From contig NZ_JAJOYX010000005.1 in the NCBI RefSeq assembly GCF_022565915.1, positions 62,001-126,000 on the forward strand: a stretch of 64,000 nt of DNA, read 5' to 3'. A model generated the notes under the pieces. That model was not told the origin of the DNA. It worked only from the letters and a program-made list of their open reading frames with translations, and searched no databases. Positions 36,534 to 46,346 of the stretch are shown here, piece after piece; the stretch's first letter is position 1; the number at the start of each line of letters is the position of its first letter. The position numbers were made by a program, and so were the translations under genes. This DNA comes from Nesterenkonia sp. LB17 (GTDB lineage Bacteria > Actinomycetota > Actinomycetes > Actinomycetales > Micrococcaceae).

Positions 36534-37508
36534 TCAATGACCAGGTCTGTGAGCAGTGGAACTCTCTCGCTGCGCATCGTCGTCCGGTGCTGAGGCCAGG
36601 GTCGGGCCGTATCGGAGCTGACAGAAGTCGCGCAGCCGCTGCGCCATGCTGAACAGCTCCGCGCTTCCGTGATGATCCCGACGCCAGGCTGCATGAAGGT
36701 GAAATTGAAGAGCGTAACCCCGTTCGTCAAGAATCCTCAAGGGGTGCAATGCGAAGTGGGCGTCGTCCGAGAGAACGGCGACGCCCCGTCCGGCCGCGGC
36801 GAGGGCCTGCGCCAGCCGCCCCTGTGAGACTTCGATCGTGCCGCGCGCTGCGAGGTCGGCGAGGCTCAGCGCGGCGTCGAGGATCTGTCGAGACTTCTGC
36901 GCTGCTGGCACGAGGATCAATGCGTGTTCACACAGGGAGGCCAGGTCGATCGCCTCTCGCTGCGCCCATGCGTGGGTCTGGGGAACGTAGGCCCAGACGG
37001 GAAGAGCGGCAAGCGACAGCGTTTCATGATCGTCTGCCGGTCTCTGCGGCGTGACGATCAGATCGTAGTCGGAGCTGTTCTGGGTGGGTTCCGGGCTGAG
37101 TGAAATCTCGGAGACGTGCGGGGTTGGATCGTGCTGGGAGAAGGTCGCGACGAAGGGGGCGACGATGTCGATCAAGGTGGTCTGCGGCGCGCCGATGGAG
37201 ACATTGCGCATGCTGCCTGAGGCGAGCGTCTCGGCGATCAGCTCGGCATGGCTGTGCACGCGCAGCACCTCGCGGGTGACCGAGAGGAACTCTGTGCCCT
37301 CTGATGTGAGAATCAGTCGGTTGCCCGTGCGGCGGAACAGCTGGAGTCGGAGCTTGCTCTCGAGCTCCCGGATCTGTCGCGAGAGCGCTGGCTGCGTGAT
37401 GTGCAGGGATTCCGCGGCCGCTGAGACAGTCCCTTCATCAGCGACAGCGGCGAAGTACCTGAGAAGTCGATGGTCCACAACTGACAGTGTGGCATGCTCT
37501 GTAGGCAT
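36534..37508 (-). CDS. LysR-family regulator
   Basis: 324 residues. N-terminal helix-turn-helix LLRYFAAVADEGTVSAAAESLHITQPALSRQIRELE, and a periplasmic-binding-like effector domain. Divergent from gabT, hence likely its activator, with an effector such as GABA or a related amino acid. An ordinary length for the family; it is convergent with the ALDH gene. Confidence 0.9.
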   Translation of the reverse strand: MPTEHATLSVVDHRLLRYFAAVADEGTVSAAAESLHITQPALSRQIRELESKLRLQLFRRTGNRLILTSEGTEFLSVTREVLRVHSHAELIAETLASGSMRNVSIGAPQTTLIDIVAPFVATFSQHDPTPHVSEISLSPEPTQNSSDYDLIVTPQRPADDHETLSLAALPVWAYVPQTHAWAQREAIDLASLCEHALILVPAAQKSRQILDAALSLADLAARGTIEVSQGRLAQALAAAGRGVAVLSDDAHFALHPLRILDERGYALQFHLHAAWRRDHHGSAELFSMAQRLRDFCQLRYGPTLASAPDDDAQRESSTAHRPGH

Positions 37509-37604
37509 GCCTTGTATCCGCAGCGGGCATTAGACAGTATGGTTCCGGGTGGACGAGTATCAGAGTCACAGATCATTTGATTGCGTCGCCTCAAGGAGCC
37601 CTGC

Positions 37605-38915
37605 ATGGAACAGACCCGACACCTCGCGACTGAACTGCCCGGCCCGAAGGCCAAGGCACTCATGGAGCGTCAGCACGCCGCAGTGGCCCGTGGGGTCTCG
37701 ACCTTGATGCCCACCTTTGCCGTCCGCGCCCAGGATGGAATCCTCGAGGATGTCGACGGGAACAGGCTCATCGACCTCGGAGCAGGCATCGCTGTGACCA
37801 GCGTCGGCGCCAGTGCACCCAAGGTGGTCGAAGCGGTGCAGCGGCAGGTCGCTGAGTTCACCCACACCTGCTTCATGGTGACCCCCTATGAGGGCTACGT
37901 GGCCGTGGCCGAGAAGCTCGCGGAGATCACCCCCGTCTCAGGTCCGGCACGCACCGCTCTGTTCAACTCCGGAGCCGAGGCAGTGGAGAACGCGGTCAAG
38001 ATCGCCAGGGCGTACACCGGAAAACAGGCCGTCGCTGCCTTCGATCATGCGTACCACGGCCGCACCACGCTCACGATGGCGCTGACCGCGAAGTCCATGC
38101 CCTATAAGCACAGCTTCGGACCCTTCGCCCCGGAGGTGTATCGGGTATCGGGCTCGTACCCCTACCGCGACCAGCTCGATGGCCATACCGCCGCGGCCCG
38201 TGCCATCGAACAGCTGGAGACACAGATCCGCGCCGAGAACCTCGCGGCGGTCATCATGGAACCGATCCAGGGTGAGGGTGGATTCATCGTTCCAGCGCCT
38301 GGGTTCCTCAAGAAGATCGTTCAATGGTGCAATGCGAACGATGTCGTGTTCATCGCCGATGAGATCCAGACTGGTTTTGCCCGCACCGGTCGTTGGTTCG
38401 CCTCAGAATACGAGGACGTGCAGCCAGACATCATCACCACCGCCAAGGGCATCGCAGGCGGAATGCCGCTCTCGGCGGTCACCGGGCGAGCAGAGATCAT
38501 GGACGCTGCTCACCCTGGCGGCCTCGGGGGGACCTACGGCGGTAACCCCGTCGCATGTGCTGCCGCCTTGGCTGCTATCGAGACCATTGAAGAGGGGCAT
38601 CTGGATCAGGAGGCGCTGCGGATCGAGAAACTGGTGCGCGCCCATCTGGAGGAGGTCCAGCGCCGAGATCCCCGCATCGGGGATATCCGCGGTCGCGGTG
38701 CGATGCTGGCCTTCGAACTGGTGGACCCTGAGACGAAGGCTCCAGACGCGGGGCTGACCTCTGCTGTCGCGACCGCAGCGCGCCAAGCCGGGGTCATCGC
38801 CCTGACCTGTGGGACCTATGGCAACGTGGTTCGACTGCTTCCACCTCTGACCATCAGCGATGCGCTCCTCGAAGAAGGCCTGAGCATCATCACCGACGCG
38901 CTGGCCGCAGCCTGA
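37605..38915 (+). CDS. gabT: 4-aminobutyrate (GABA) transaminase
   Basis: 436 residues, class III PLP aminotransferase. PLP lysine in TTAKGIAGGMPLSAV; NSGAEAVENAVKIAR and FDHAYHGRTTLTMALTAK are typical for GabT. Transfers the amino group of GABA to 2-oxoglutarate to give succinate semialdehyde. The ATG at 37605 is preceded by AAGGAG; the longer frame start at 37581 lies upstream of that site. Operon with gabD downstream, controlled probably by the divergent LysR. Confidence 0.94.
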   Translation: MEQTRHLATELPGPKAKALMERQHAAVARGVSTLMPTFAVRAQDGILEDVDGNRLIDLGAGIAVTSVGASAPKVVEAVQRQVAEFTHTCFMVTPYEGYVAVAEKLAEITPVSGPARTALFNSGAEAVENAVKIARAYTGKQAVAAFDHAYHGRTTLTMALTAKSMPYKHSFGPFAPEVYRVSGSYPYRDQLDGHTAAARAIEQLETQIRAENLAAVIMEPIQGEGGFIVPAPGFLKKIVQWCNANDVVFIADEIQTGFARTGRWFASEYEDVQPDIITTAKGIAGGMPLSAVTGRAEIMDAAHPGGLGGTYGGNPVACAAALAAIETIEEGHLDQEALRIEKLVRAHLEEVQRRDPRIGDIRGRGAMLAFELVDPETKAPDAGLTSAVATAARQAGVIALTCGTYGNVVRLLPPLTISDALLEEGLSIITDALAAA

Positions 38916-38999
38916 AGCTGCCGGTCACACCTCCAGTCCAGCGCCGCGGATCGCCATCCCGTTCGGATGCGCCGCGGTGCCGATCAGAAAGTCTCACAG

Positions 39000-40502
39000 A
39001 TGAACACCCCAGACCAGACCCTTGTCACGCAGGACCGCATCCAGGCGTTGCTCGCCGCGACCCCCAAGGGGCTGCTGATCGACGGTGCATGGAGGGAGTC
39101 CTCCGACGGTGCCACCTTCGAGGTGGAGAACCCGGCCACCCAGGAAGTCATCGCGAAGATGTCCTCGGCCACCTCAGACGATGCCCGCGCGGCCATGGAC
39201 GCCGCCGCCGATGCTCAGGAATCATGGGCGCGAACTCCCTCGCGTGAGCGGGCCGAGATCCTCCGCCGGGCCTTCGACCTGGTCCAGGACCGGGCCGAGG
39301 AGCTGGCGCTGCTGATGACCCTGGAGATGGGCAAACCACTCGCCCAGTCCCGGGGAGAGGTCGCCTACGGCGGGGAGTTCCTGCGCTGGTTCTCCGAGGA
39401 GGCCGTCCGAGACTATGGCCGCTATGCGGCCACCCCCGAGGGTAATCTGCGGATGCTGGTCACCCGCAAACCAGTCGGCCCCTGCCTGCTGATCACTCCG
39501 TGGAACTTCCCGCTGGCCATGGCCACCCGCAAGGTCGCGCCGGCCCTCGCGGCAGGGTGCACGATGATCCTCAAACCTGCAGCGTTGACGCCGCTGACCG
39601 CGCACTATTTTGCGCAGATCATGCTCGATGCGGGGCTCCCCGACGGAGTGCTCAACGTCGTCTCGACCAGCTCTGCGTCAGCGATCTCCGAGCCGATCAT
39701 GGGTGATCGCCGGCTGCGGAAGGTATCCTTCACCGGTTCGACACCGGTGGGCAAGCACCTGATGAAGATGGCTGCCGAGAACGTGTTGCGCACCTCTATG
39801 GAGCTCGGCGGCAACGGACCGCTGATCGTGTTTGAAGATGCCGATCTGGACAAGGCCGTGGCCGGAGCGATGGCCGCGAAGATGCGCAACATGGGGGAGG
39901 CCTGCACGGCCGCGAACCGCCTGTTGGTCCATGAATCGGTGGCGGAGGATTTCACTGCTCGGCTCGCGGAGAAGATGTCTGCGCTGAGGCTGGGTTCCGG
40001 AGTCGAGGACGGCGTCGACGTCGGGCCGCTGATCGATGCCAAGGCCCGCGACTCGATGGAGGCACTCGTGGCTGATGCTGTGGCCGGTGGGGCGCGGGTG
40101 GTCACCGGAGGCAAGCGCACTGAAGGCGCCGGGTACTTCTTCGAACCGACAGTGCTGCGCAACATCGCCCCCGATGCTCGAGTGCTGCGGGAGGAGATCT
40201 TTGGTCCAGTCGCCCCGGTGATCACGTTCCGCGATGAAGCCGAAGCGGTCGCTCTGGCCAACGACACCGAATACGGCCTGGCCTCGTATGTGTTCACCGA
40301 AGACATCTCGCGTGGGCTGCGCATCGGAGACCGGATCGAGTTCGGGCTGATGGGTCTCAACGTCGGAGTGATCTCCAACGCGGCCGCCCCTTTCGGCGGG
40401 GTGAAGCAGTCTGGGCTGGGTCGCGAGGGAGGAGCCGAAGGCATTGCGGAGTACACCAGCACCCAGTACATCGGTGTGGAGAACCCCTGGAGCGCTGTCT
40501 GA
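39000..40502 (+). CDS. gabD: Succinate-semialdehyde dehydrogenase
   Basis: 500 residues. ALDH motifs PWNFPLAMATRKVAPALAAGC, ELGGNGPLIVFEDADLD and catalytic Cys in NMGEACTAANR; C-terminal FGGVKQSGLGREGG. Length and wording match GabD. Oxidises succinate semialdehyde to succinate for entry in the citric-acid cycle. It follows gabT after 84 bases; the ATG at 39000 starts MNTPDQTL. Confidence 0.93.
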   Translation: MNTPDQTLVTQDRIQALLAATPKGLLIDGAWRESSDGATFEVENPATQEVIAKMSSATSDDARAAMDAAADAQESWARTPSRERAEILRRAFDLVQDRAEELALLMTLEMGKPLAQSRGEVAYGGEFLRWFSEEAVRDYGRYAATPEGNLRMLVTRKPVGPCLLITPWNFPLAMATRKVAPALAAGCTMILKPAALTPLTAHYFAQIMLDAGLPDGVLNVVSTSSASAISEPIMGDRRLRKVSFTGSTPVGKHLMKMAAENVLRTSMELGGNGPLIVFEDADLDKAVAGAMAAKMRNMGEACTAANRLLVHESVAEDFTARLAEKMSALRLGSGVEDGVDVGPLIDAKARDSMEALVADAVAGGARVVTGGKRTEGAGYFFEPTVLRNIAPDARVLREEIFGPVAPVITFRDEAEAVALANDTEYGLASYVFTEDISRGLRIGDRIEFGLMGLNVGVISNAAAPFGGVKQSGLGREGGAEGIAEYTSTQYIGVENPWSAV

Positions 40503-40650
40503 AGGCTACGGCGCGATGCGGCAACGCGGCATCGGGGAGCCCCCGACCTGGACCCCGGGGTGCCGCGCGGATCAGTTCCTGAGCGACGACCGTAATGGGC
40601 CCAGCAGGACCTCTCTATACAGCCGGATGATTCCGGAGTATCAATGAGGC

Positions 40651-42579
40651 ATGTGGAAGACCGTCCTCGGCTTGGCGCGCTACCCGGTGGTCTTGGCGAC
40701 CCTGGTCATCGGGATGCTCGGCGGGGCCCTCGAGTTCAGCGGTCAGGGACCTGCGGCGCGCTGGGTGATCTCCGGATTCGCCGTGGTCGTCGCGCTGCTG
40801 CAGGCCCGTCGGATGATCACGGATCTGCGCGCCGGAACCTACGGCATCGACCTGCTGGCGGTCACCGCCATCGGTTCCACCGTGGCGGTGGGAGAATACT
40901 GGGCTGCGCTTGTCGTGTGCCTGATGCTCTCCGGCGGTGAAGCCCTGGAGAACTACGCCGCCGGTCGAGCTCGGCGGGAGCTGACCGGGCTGCTGGAGAA
41001 TGCCCCGCACACCGCGCACCTGTTGCGCGGGGACAGCGGCCCCGCAGATGTGCCGGTGGAAGAGGTCAGCGTCGGTGACCGGCTGCTGGTGCGGCCCTTC
41101 GAGGTGGTGCCGGTGGACAGTGTGCTCAAGTCCGCCTCGGCGACATTCGACGAGTCCTCGCTCACCGGAGAATCCCTGCCGGTGGAACGCGCTCAGGGAG
41201 AGGAGCTGCTCTCCGGGGCCGTGAACGGTGGCGAGGCCATCGAGATCCGCGCCACCGCCAACGCCTCCGAGTCCCAGTACCAGCGGATCATCGAGCTGGT
41301 CCGCGAGGCACAGGAGTCGAAGGCTCCCTTCGTCCGGCTCGCCGACCGGGTCGCGGTGCCCTTCACCCTGGGAGCGCTCGGACTCGCCGTGGGGGCCTGG
41401 GCGTTCTCCGGCGACCCCACGCGCGCGGCAGAGGTGCTCGTCGTCGCGACTCCCTGCCCGCTGATCATCGCGGCGCCGGTGGCATTCATGGCCGGGATGT
41501 CCCGCGCGGCCAGCAACGGCATCATCGTCAAGAGCAGCGGCACGCTGGAACAGCTGGCCCGGGTGAGGACCGCAGCCTTCGACAAGACCGGAACCCTGAC
41601 CCACGGCAAGCCTGAGGTGACACACGTCCATGCCGTCGGACTCGAACCAGAACGGATGCTCGCGCTCGCCGCGGCAGTCGAGCAGTACTCCTCACATCCG
41701 CTGGCAGCCGCCGTGGTCGAAGCTGCCAGCGCGAACGCGCAGGGCGTGCCGAGCGCCGAGGACGTGATCGAGGTGCCCGCCAACGGGGTGCGCGGGAGGG
41801 TCGAGGGGCGCGCCGTCGTCGTCGGCAGCGTCCGCTTCATCGGCCGGGAGACCTCCACGACGCCGGACACTCCGCCGGTGGGTCACAGTGGTGTGCACGT
41901 GGCCGTGGACGGCACCTACGCGGGGTACATCGCCCTCGCCGATGAGCTGCGCGTCGAGACCCGGGCCACGATGGCCTCGCTTCACCGGGCCGGGGTCAGC
42001 ACCACGATGATGCTCACCGGCGACGGTGAACACGTGGCCCGCCACATCGCGCAGCAGGCAGGCATCGACGACGTGCGCGCAGACCTGCTCCCCGAGGACA
42101 AGGTATCCGCAGTGCAGGCGGCGCACCCGCGCCCGGTGATGATGGTCGGCGACGGCGTCAACGATGCGCCGGTGCTGGCGGTCGCTGACGTGGGAGTGGC
42201 CATGGGCGCGCGCGGTTCCAGTGCTGCCAGTGAGTCCGCCGACATCGTGATCACCGTCGATGACCTCGGACGCAGTGCTCGGGCCGTGCACATCGGGCGG
42301 CGCACCATGCGGGTCGCCTGGCAGGCGATCTGGATCGGCGTCGGCATGTCGGTGGTCCTGATGCTCATCGCCGCGGCGGGCATGCTGCCTGCCATCGTCG
42401 GCGCCTGGCTGCAGGAGGTGGACGATCTCGCCTCCATCCTGTGGGCGCTGCGGGCCATGCGTCCGAGCCGGAGGGAGCGGGCGGAGGCTGCGCAGGTGGC
42501 GCGGGAGCTGGAGGCGGCCCGCGGCGGACAGCTCGGCCCCACCGACGCGGCGTCCCACGATGTCTCGAGAAAGATCTGA
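40651..42579 (+). CDS. P1B-type heavy-metal ATPase with TPC motif and no metal-binding domain
   Basis: 642 residues. Phosphorylation motif DKTGTLT (Asp311), actuator TGES (172-175), SHPLA and GDGVNDAP are all present. The metal-passage motif in the sixth helix reads TPCP (267-270), not the CPC of copper and zinc pumps. No N-terminal CxxC or His-rich domain. This could be a P1B-4/5-like exporter for iron, cobalt, zinc or manganese; the metal cannot be called. Stand-alone gene, GGAG upstream. Confidence 0.85.
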   Translation: MWKTVLGLARYPVVLATLVIGMLGGALEFSGQGPAARWVISGFAVVVALLQARRMITDLRAGTYGIDLLAVTAIGSTVAVGEYWAALVVCLMLSGGEALENYAAGRARRELTGLLENAPHTAHLLRGDSGPADVPVEEVSVGDRLLVRPFEVVPVDSVLKSASATFDESSLTGESLPVERAQGEELLSGAVNGGEAIEIRATANASESQYQRIIELVREAQESKAPFVRLADRVAVPFTLGALGLAVGAWAFSGDPTRAAEVLVVATPCPLIIAAPVAFMAGMSRAASNGIIVKSSGTLEQLARVRTAAFDKTGTLTHGKPEVTHVHAVGLEPERMLALAAAVEQYSSHPLAAAVVEAASANAQGVPSAEDVIEVPANGVRGRVEGRAVVVGSVRFIGRETSTTPDTPPVGHSGVHVAVDGTYAGYIALADELRVETRATMASLHRAGVSTTMMLTGDGEHVARHIAQQAGIDDVRADLLPEDKVSAVQAAHPRPVMMVGDGVNDAPVLAVADVGVAMGARGSSAASESADIVITVDDLGRSARAVHIGRRTMRVAWQAIWIGVGMSVVLMLIAAAGMLPAIVGAWLQEVDDLASILWALRAMRPSRRERAEAAQVARELEAARGGQLGPTDAASHDVSRKI

Positions 42580-42697
42580 GAATCCGCGTGAGGATCCTCG
42601 GGCAGGTGCGTCCCCGCCTAGGTCCGACCGACAGGGTCAGAGATCCTTGACTGCACCGAGCGCTCCCTGAGCGCTCAGCGATCTGAAGGAGAGCGCA

Positions 42698-43249
42698 ATG
42701 ACCGAGAACACCTCCGCCAGCACGCATGGCACGGACCAGGCAGAACCTGCCCCCGGGCGCCAGAACTCCGCAGCCCAGAGCCCGGCAGCCCAGAGCCCGC
42801 TGTTGACCGCGTTCGGCGCCACCACGGTGGAAGAGACCGTGGTGCAGAAACTCTCCGGGATCGCCGCCCGCGAGGTCCCCGGCGTGTGCGCGGTGGGCAA
42901 CATCGCCCGGCGCACCCTCGACGCGATCTCCGAGCGCATCCCCGGCGCGCGCACCCAGGTCAGCGGCGGCGTCTCGGTGGAGAAGGGTGACCGTCAGACC
43001 GCCATCGACCTGACCGTGATCGTCGAGTACGGCGCATCCATCGTGGAGGTCACCGAGAACGTCCGGCGCAACGTCATCCGCGCCGTCGAGCACGGCACAG
43101 GGCTGGAGGTCGTGGAGGTCAACATCAGCGTGGCCGATGTGCACCTGCCCGAAGATGACGAACAGCCCCGGGAGATCGCTCCCGGGGCCCCCAGTCATTC
43201 GTCCCGGCGGGCTGCCGAGGTCAGAGGGTCAACGGTTCAGGAGCCGTAG
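42698..43249 (+). CDS. Asp23/Gls24 family envelope stress protein
   Basis: 183 residues. A disordered Ala/Gln/Pro N-tail (1-38) and an Asp23/Gls24 domain (about 40-150; VVQKLSGIAAREVPGV and GVSVEKGDRQTAIDLTVIVEYG). Homologues in Firmicutes and actinobacteria accumulate near the membrane under alkaline or envelope stress. GAAGGAGAG precedes the ATG. The 3' end overlaps the convergent purM by 13 bases. Confidence 0.88.
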   Translation: MTENTSASTHGTDQAEPAPGRQNSAAQSPAAQSPLLTAFGATTVEETVVQKLSGIAAREVPGVCAVGNIARRTLDAISERIPGARTQVSGGVSVEKGDRQTAIDLTVIVEYGASIVEVTENVRRNVIRAVEHGTGLEVVEVNISVADVHLPEDDEQPREIAPGAPSHSSRRAAEVRGSTVQEP

Positions 43250-44424
43250 CGGCCGGTCAGCAGCACGCCGCCGCCGTCGACTCCCTTGGCGCCCTGGACG
43301 AAGTCCAGACCGGCACCGGCCACCCGGGCCTCCTCGGGGCGGTAGGCGCTGACCTCACCCATCACCCAGGCGGTCTGGCCCGAGGCGGTCAGGTGAGCCA
43401 GGGCGTCGTCGGCCTTCTCGGCGGAGACCACAGCGATCATGCCCACGCCCAGGTTCAGCGTGCGCTCCAGGTCGGCCTGCGGGACCGAGCCAAGCCGCGC
43501 AATCAGCGAGAACACCGCGGGCCAGGACCAGGTCGAGCGGTCCACGGTCGCCATCAGCCCGGTGGGGAGCACACGCGCCAGGTTCGCCGCGAGACCACCG
43601 CCGGTGACATGGCTGAACCCGCGCACCGGGGCCTCGGGCGAGATCTCAGCCTCGGCGGGGTCGCCGTTGAGTGCGGTGACCAGGTCCAGACAGGGCGTGG
43701 TGTAGAGCCGGGTCGGTTCCAGCAGCTCCTGGCCCAGGGTGCGGCCGAACTCCTCGACCTCGCGCTCATAGCCCCAGCCGGCGGAAGAGACCACGCGGCG
43801 GACCAGCGAGTAGCCGTTCGAGTGGATGCCGGAGGAGGCCATGCCGATGATCACGTCACCGGCACGGACCCGCTCTGGGCCCAGCACGGCGGAGGCGTCG
43901 ACGACGCCGGTGGCCGCGCCCGCGACGTCGTACTCATCGGCTGCCAGCAGTCCGGGGTGCTCGGCGGTCTCGCCGCCGATCAGAGCGGTGCCGGTCTCGG
44001 CGGCGGCCTTGGCGATGCCGGAGACCACCGCAGCGATCCGGGTGGGCTCCACCTTGCCGGTGGCGATGTAGTCGGTCATGAACAGCGGCTTCGCGCCCAT
44101 GACCACGATGTCGTCGACGACCATGCCGACCAGGTCGAAGCCGATGGTGTCGTGGATGTCCATCGCCTGGGCGATGGCGACCTTGGTGCCGACCCCGTCG
44201 GTGGAGGTGGCCAGCAGCGGGCGGGGAAGCCGCTTGAGCTCGCTGGCGTCGTAGAGCCCGGCGAACCCGCCGACCCCGCCGATGACCTGTGGCGTGTGCG
44301 TAGCCTCGATGTGGGCCTTCATCAGCTCCACGGCGCGGTCACCGGCCTCCACGTCGACGCCGGCGGAGGCATAGGTGATCGGAGCGCCGGAGTGGGAATC
44401 GGCGCTGGTGTGTTCAGAAGTCAC
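43237..44424 (-). CDS. purM: Phosphoribosylformylglycinamidine cyclo-ligase
   Basis: 395 residues. ITYASAGVDVEAGDRAVELMK, ATSTDGVGTKVAIAQ and GMASSGIHSNGYSLVRRV are PurM signatures. Fifth step of purine synthesis, FGAM to AIR with ATP. The GTG at 44424 overlaps the purF stop (GTGA). The C-terminal 40 residues past the usual end are somewhat long. Confidence 0.96.
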   Translation of the reverse strand: MTSEHTSADSHSGAPITYASAGVDVEAGDRAVELMKAHIEATHTPQVIGGVGGFAGLYDASELKRLPRPLLATSTDGVGTKVAIAQAMDIHDTIGFDLVGMVVDDIVVMGAKPLFMTDYIATGKVEPTRIAAVVSGIAKAAAETGTALIGGETAEHPGLLAADEYDVAGAATGVVDASAVLGPERVRAGDVIIGMASSGIHSNGYSLVRRVVSSAGWGYEREVEEFGRTLGQELLEPTRLYTTPCLDLVTALNGDPAEAEISPEAPVRGFSHVTGGGLAANLARVLPTGLMATVDRSTWSWPAVFSLIARLGSVPQADLERTLNLGVGMIAVVSAEKADDALAHLTASGQTAWVMGEVSAYRPEEARVAGAGLDFVQGAKGVDGGGVLLTGRYGS

Positions 44425-45977
44425 TTCTTGGCCTCCGCGAGGGGGATCTCGTCGAGTTCGAATTCGGCATCGGGTCCTGGCTCGCAGCCACCGGCCGGAG
44501 TCAGGGTGGAATCGGCGGGCTGTTCCAGCAGCATCTTCCCGCGTCGGCTCTCCGGCGGCAGCTTGATCGGGTAGACCCCGGAGAAGCAGGCGGTGCACAG
44601 CGTGGAGCGCGGCTGCTGGGTGGCGGCGATCATCCCGTCCTCGGAGATGTAGGCCAGCGAATCGGCCCCCACGGCCTGGGTGATCTCGTCCATGGTGGCC
44701 CCGTTGGCGATCAGCTCGGCGCGGGAGGCGAAGTCGATGCCGTAGAAGCAGGGCCACTTCACCGGCGGGGAGGAGATCTTCACGTGGATCTCGGCGGCGC
44801 CGGCCTCCTTGAGCATCCGCACGATGGCGCGCTGGGTGTTGCCGCGCACGATCGAGTCATCGACGACCACCACGCGCTTGCCGCGGACCACGTGGTCCTG
44901 GACGTTGAGCTTGAGCCGGATGCCGAGCTGGCGCAGCGTCTGCGAGGGCTCGATGAAGGTCCGGCCCACATAGGCGTTCTTGATGAAGCCCAGCGCGAAG
45001 GGAAGCCCGGAGGCCTCGGCGTAGCCCACCGCCGCCGGGGTCCCGGATTCTGGGACCGGGATCACGATATCGGCGTCGTGGGTGTCCTCGCGGGCCAGCT
45101 GACGGCCCATCTCGACCCGCGACTCATAGACCGAGCGGCCGTTGATGTTCGCATCCGGGCGGGCCAGGTAGACATATTCGAAGACGCAGCGCGAAGGGGT
45201 CGCGGCGGCGAAGCGGTGGGAGCGCACGCCGTCGGAATCGATGGCGATCAGCTCCCCGGGCTCGATCTCGCGGATCACCGAGGCCCCCACGGTGGCCAGC
45301 GCCGACTGCTCGGAGGCGACCACCCAGCCGCGGGCCAGACGGCCCAGCACCAGCGGGCGCACGCCATGCGGGTCCCGGGCGGCATAGAGCGTGTTCTCAT
45401 TCATGAACACCAGGCAGAACGCGCCCTCCAGGGTGGGCAGCAGGGCCATCGCCTGATCTTCGAGACTGTCCCCGGGCTGTTCCTTCAACAGCGCGGTGAC
45501 CAGCGCCGTGTCGGTGGTGTTGCCCTGGTTGAGCTCGCCGAAGTCGGCTCGTCCGTGGCGTTCGATGATGCGGTCGCGCAGGTCCGCGGAGTTCGTGAGG
45601 TTGCCGTTGTGCCCCAGCGCGACGGTCCCGTGCGGGGTGTCCCCGAGGGTCGGCTGGGCGTTGGACCACTGGCTGGCTCCGGTGGTGGAGTATCGGCAGT
45701 GTCCGACGGCGATGTGCCCGGTCAGCGAGTTGAGCGTGGACTCGTCGAAGACCTGGGAGACCAGGCCGAGGTCCTTATAGACCCGGATGCTCTTGCCGTC
45801 GGAGGCAGCGATCCCGGCGGACTCCTGGCCGCGGTGCTGCAGCGCGTAGAGCCCGTAATAGGCCAGTTTGGAGACTTCCTCCCCGGGGGCCCAGACGCCG
45901 AAGACTCCGCATTCGTCCTGCGGCAGCGGGTCCTCGTCGAGGAGATTGAAGTTCAGCTGACCATCATTGTGGGCCAT
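44421..45977 (-). CDS. purF: Amidophosphoribosyltransferase
   Basis: 518 residues. Short propeptide MAHNDGQLNFNLLDEDPLPQ-DE then nucleophile Cys23 (CGVFGVWAPG) of the Ntn glutaminase. PRPP-binding VVVVDDSIVRGNTQ, and Fe-S cysteines in PCFYGIDFASR and LCTACFSG as in the B. subtilis-type enzyme. Catalyses the first committed step, PRPP plus glutamine to phosphoribosylamine. The ATG at 45977 is preceded by GAGAGGAC and lies inside the end of the upstream membrane-protein gene. Confidence 0.97.
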   Translation of the reverse strand: MAHNDGQLNFNLLDEDPLPQDECGVFGVWAPGEEVSKLAYYGLYALQHRGQESAGIAASDGKSIRVYKDLGLVSQVFDESTLNSLTGHIAVGHCRYSTTGASQWSNAQPTLGDTPHGTVALGHNGNLTNSADLRDRIIERHGRADFGELNQGNTTDTALVTALLKEQPGDSLEDQAMALLPTLEGAFCLVFMNENTLYAARDPHGVRPLVLGRLARGWVVASEQSALATVGASVIREIEPGELIAIDSDGVRSHRFAAATPSRCVFEYVYLARPDANINGRSVYESRVEMGRQLAREDTHDADIVIPVPESGTPAAVGYAEASGLPFALGFIKNAYVGRTFIEPSQTLRQLGIRLKLNVQDHVVRGKRVVVVDDSIVRGNTQRAIVRMLKEAGAAEIHVKISSPPVKWPCFYGIDFASRAELIANGATMDEITQAVGADSLAYISEDGMIAATQQPRSTLCTACFSGVYPIKLPPESRRGKMLLEQPADSTLTPAGGCEPGPDAEFELDEIPLAEAKK

Positions 45978-46287
45978 TCGCAGAAGTCCTCTCTGCAGAG
46001 TCGATCTTCTGCAGGTCATAAGTGCGGGTGCGCTTCCGTGAGCGCCAGTCGATGAAGAGCCAGGTCACGGCGCCCAGGGCCAGCCCTGGCATCGCGAAGG
46101 CGACGGTGAGATATCCCAGCGAACCGCGGAGCGAATAGTCGTCCGCGGGGCCGGTGACCAGCACCACGACGACGGCGGCCACAACTGCCGCCAACACTCC
46201 TGCGATGAGGAAGGGGCTCAGCCTGGGGGTAGGACGAACGGTCACCTGCCGACGCTCCGACTCGCCCGTCTGCTCGCGTGAAGACAT
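45964..46287 (-). CDS. Small two-helix membrane protein upstream of purF
   Basis: 107 residues with two hydrophobic helices (about 26-46 and 58-80) and a basic segment WRSRKRTRTYDLQK after the second. The end overlaps purF by 14 bases. A membrane protein of this kind is commonly found in front of purF in Micrococcales; its function is unknown. Confidence 0.78.
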   Translation of the reverse strand: MSSREQTGESERRQVTVRPTPRLSPFLIAGVLAAVVAAVVVVLVTGPADDYSLRGSLGYLTVAFAMPGLALGAVTWLFIDWRSRKRTRTYDLQKIDSAERTSANGPQ

Positions 46288-46346
46288 ACCACCATGCTAC
46301 CGGCCCAGCCTGGGTGCCGGGCACGTGGGAGCTGGTGCCCCGCGGT

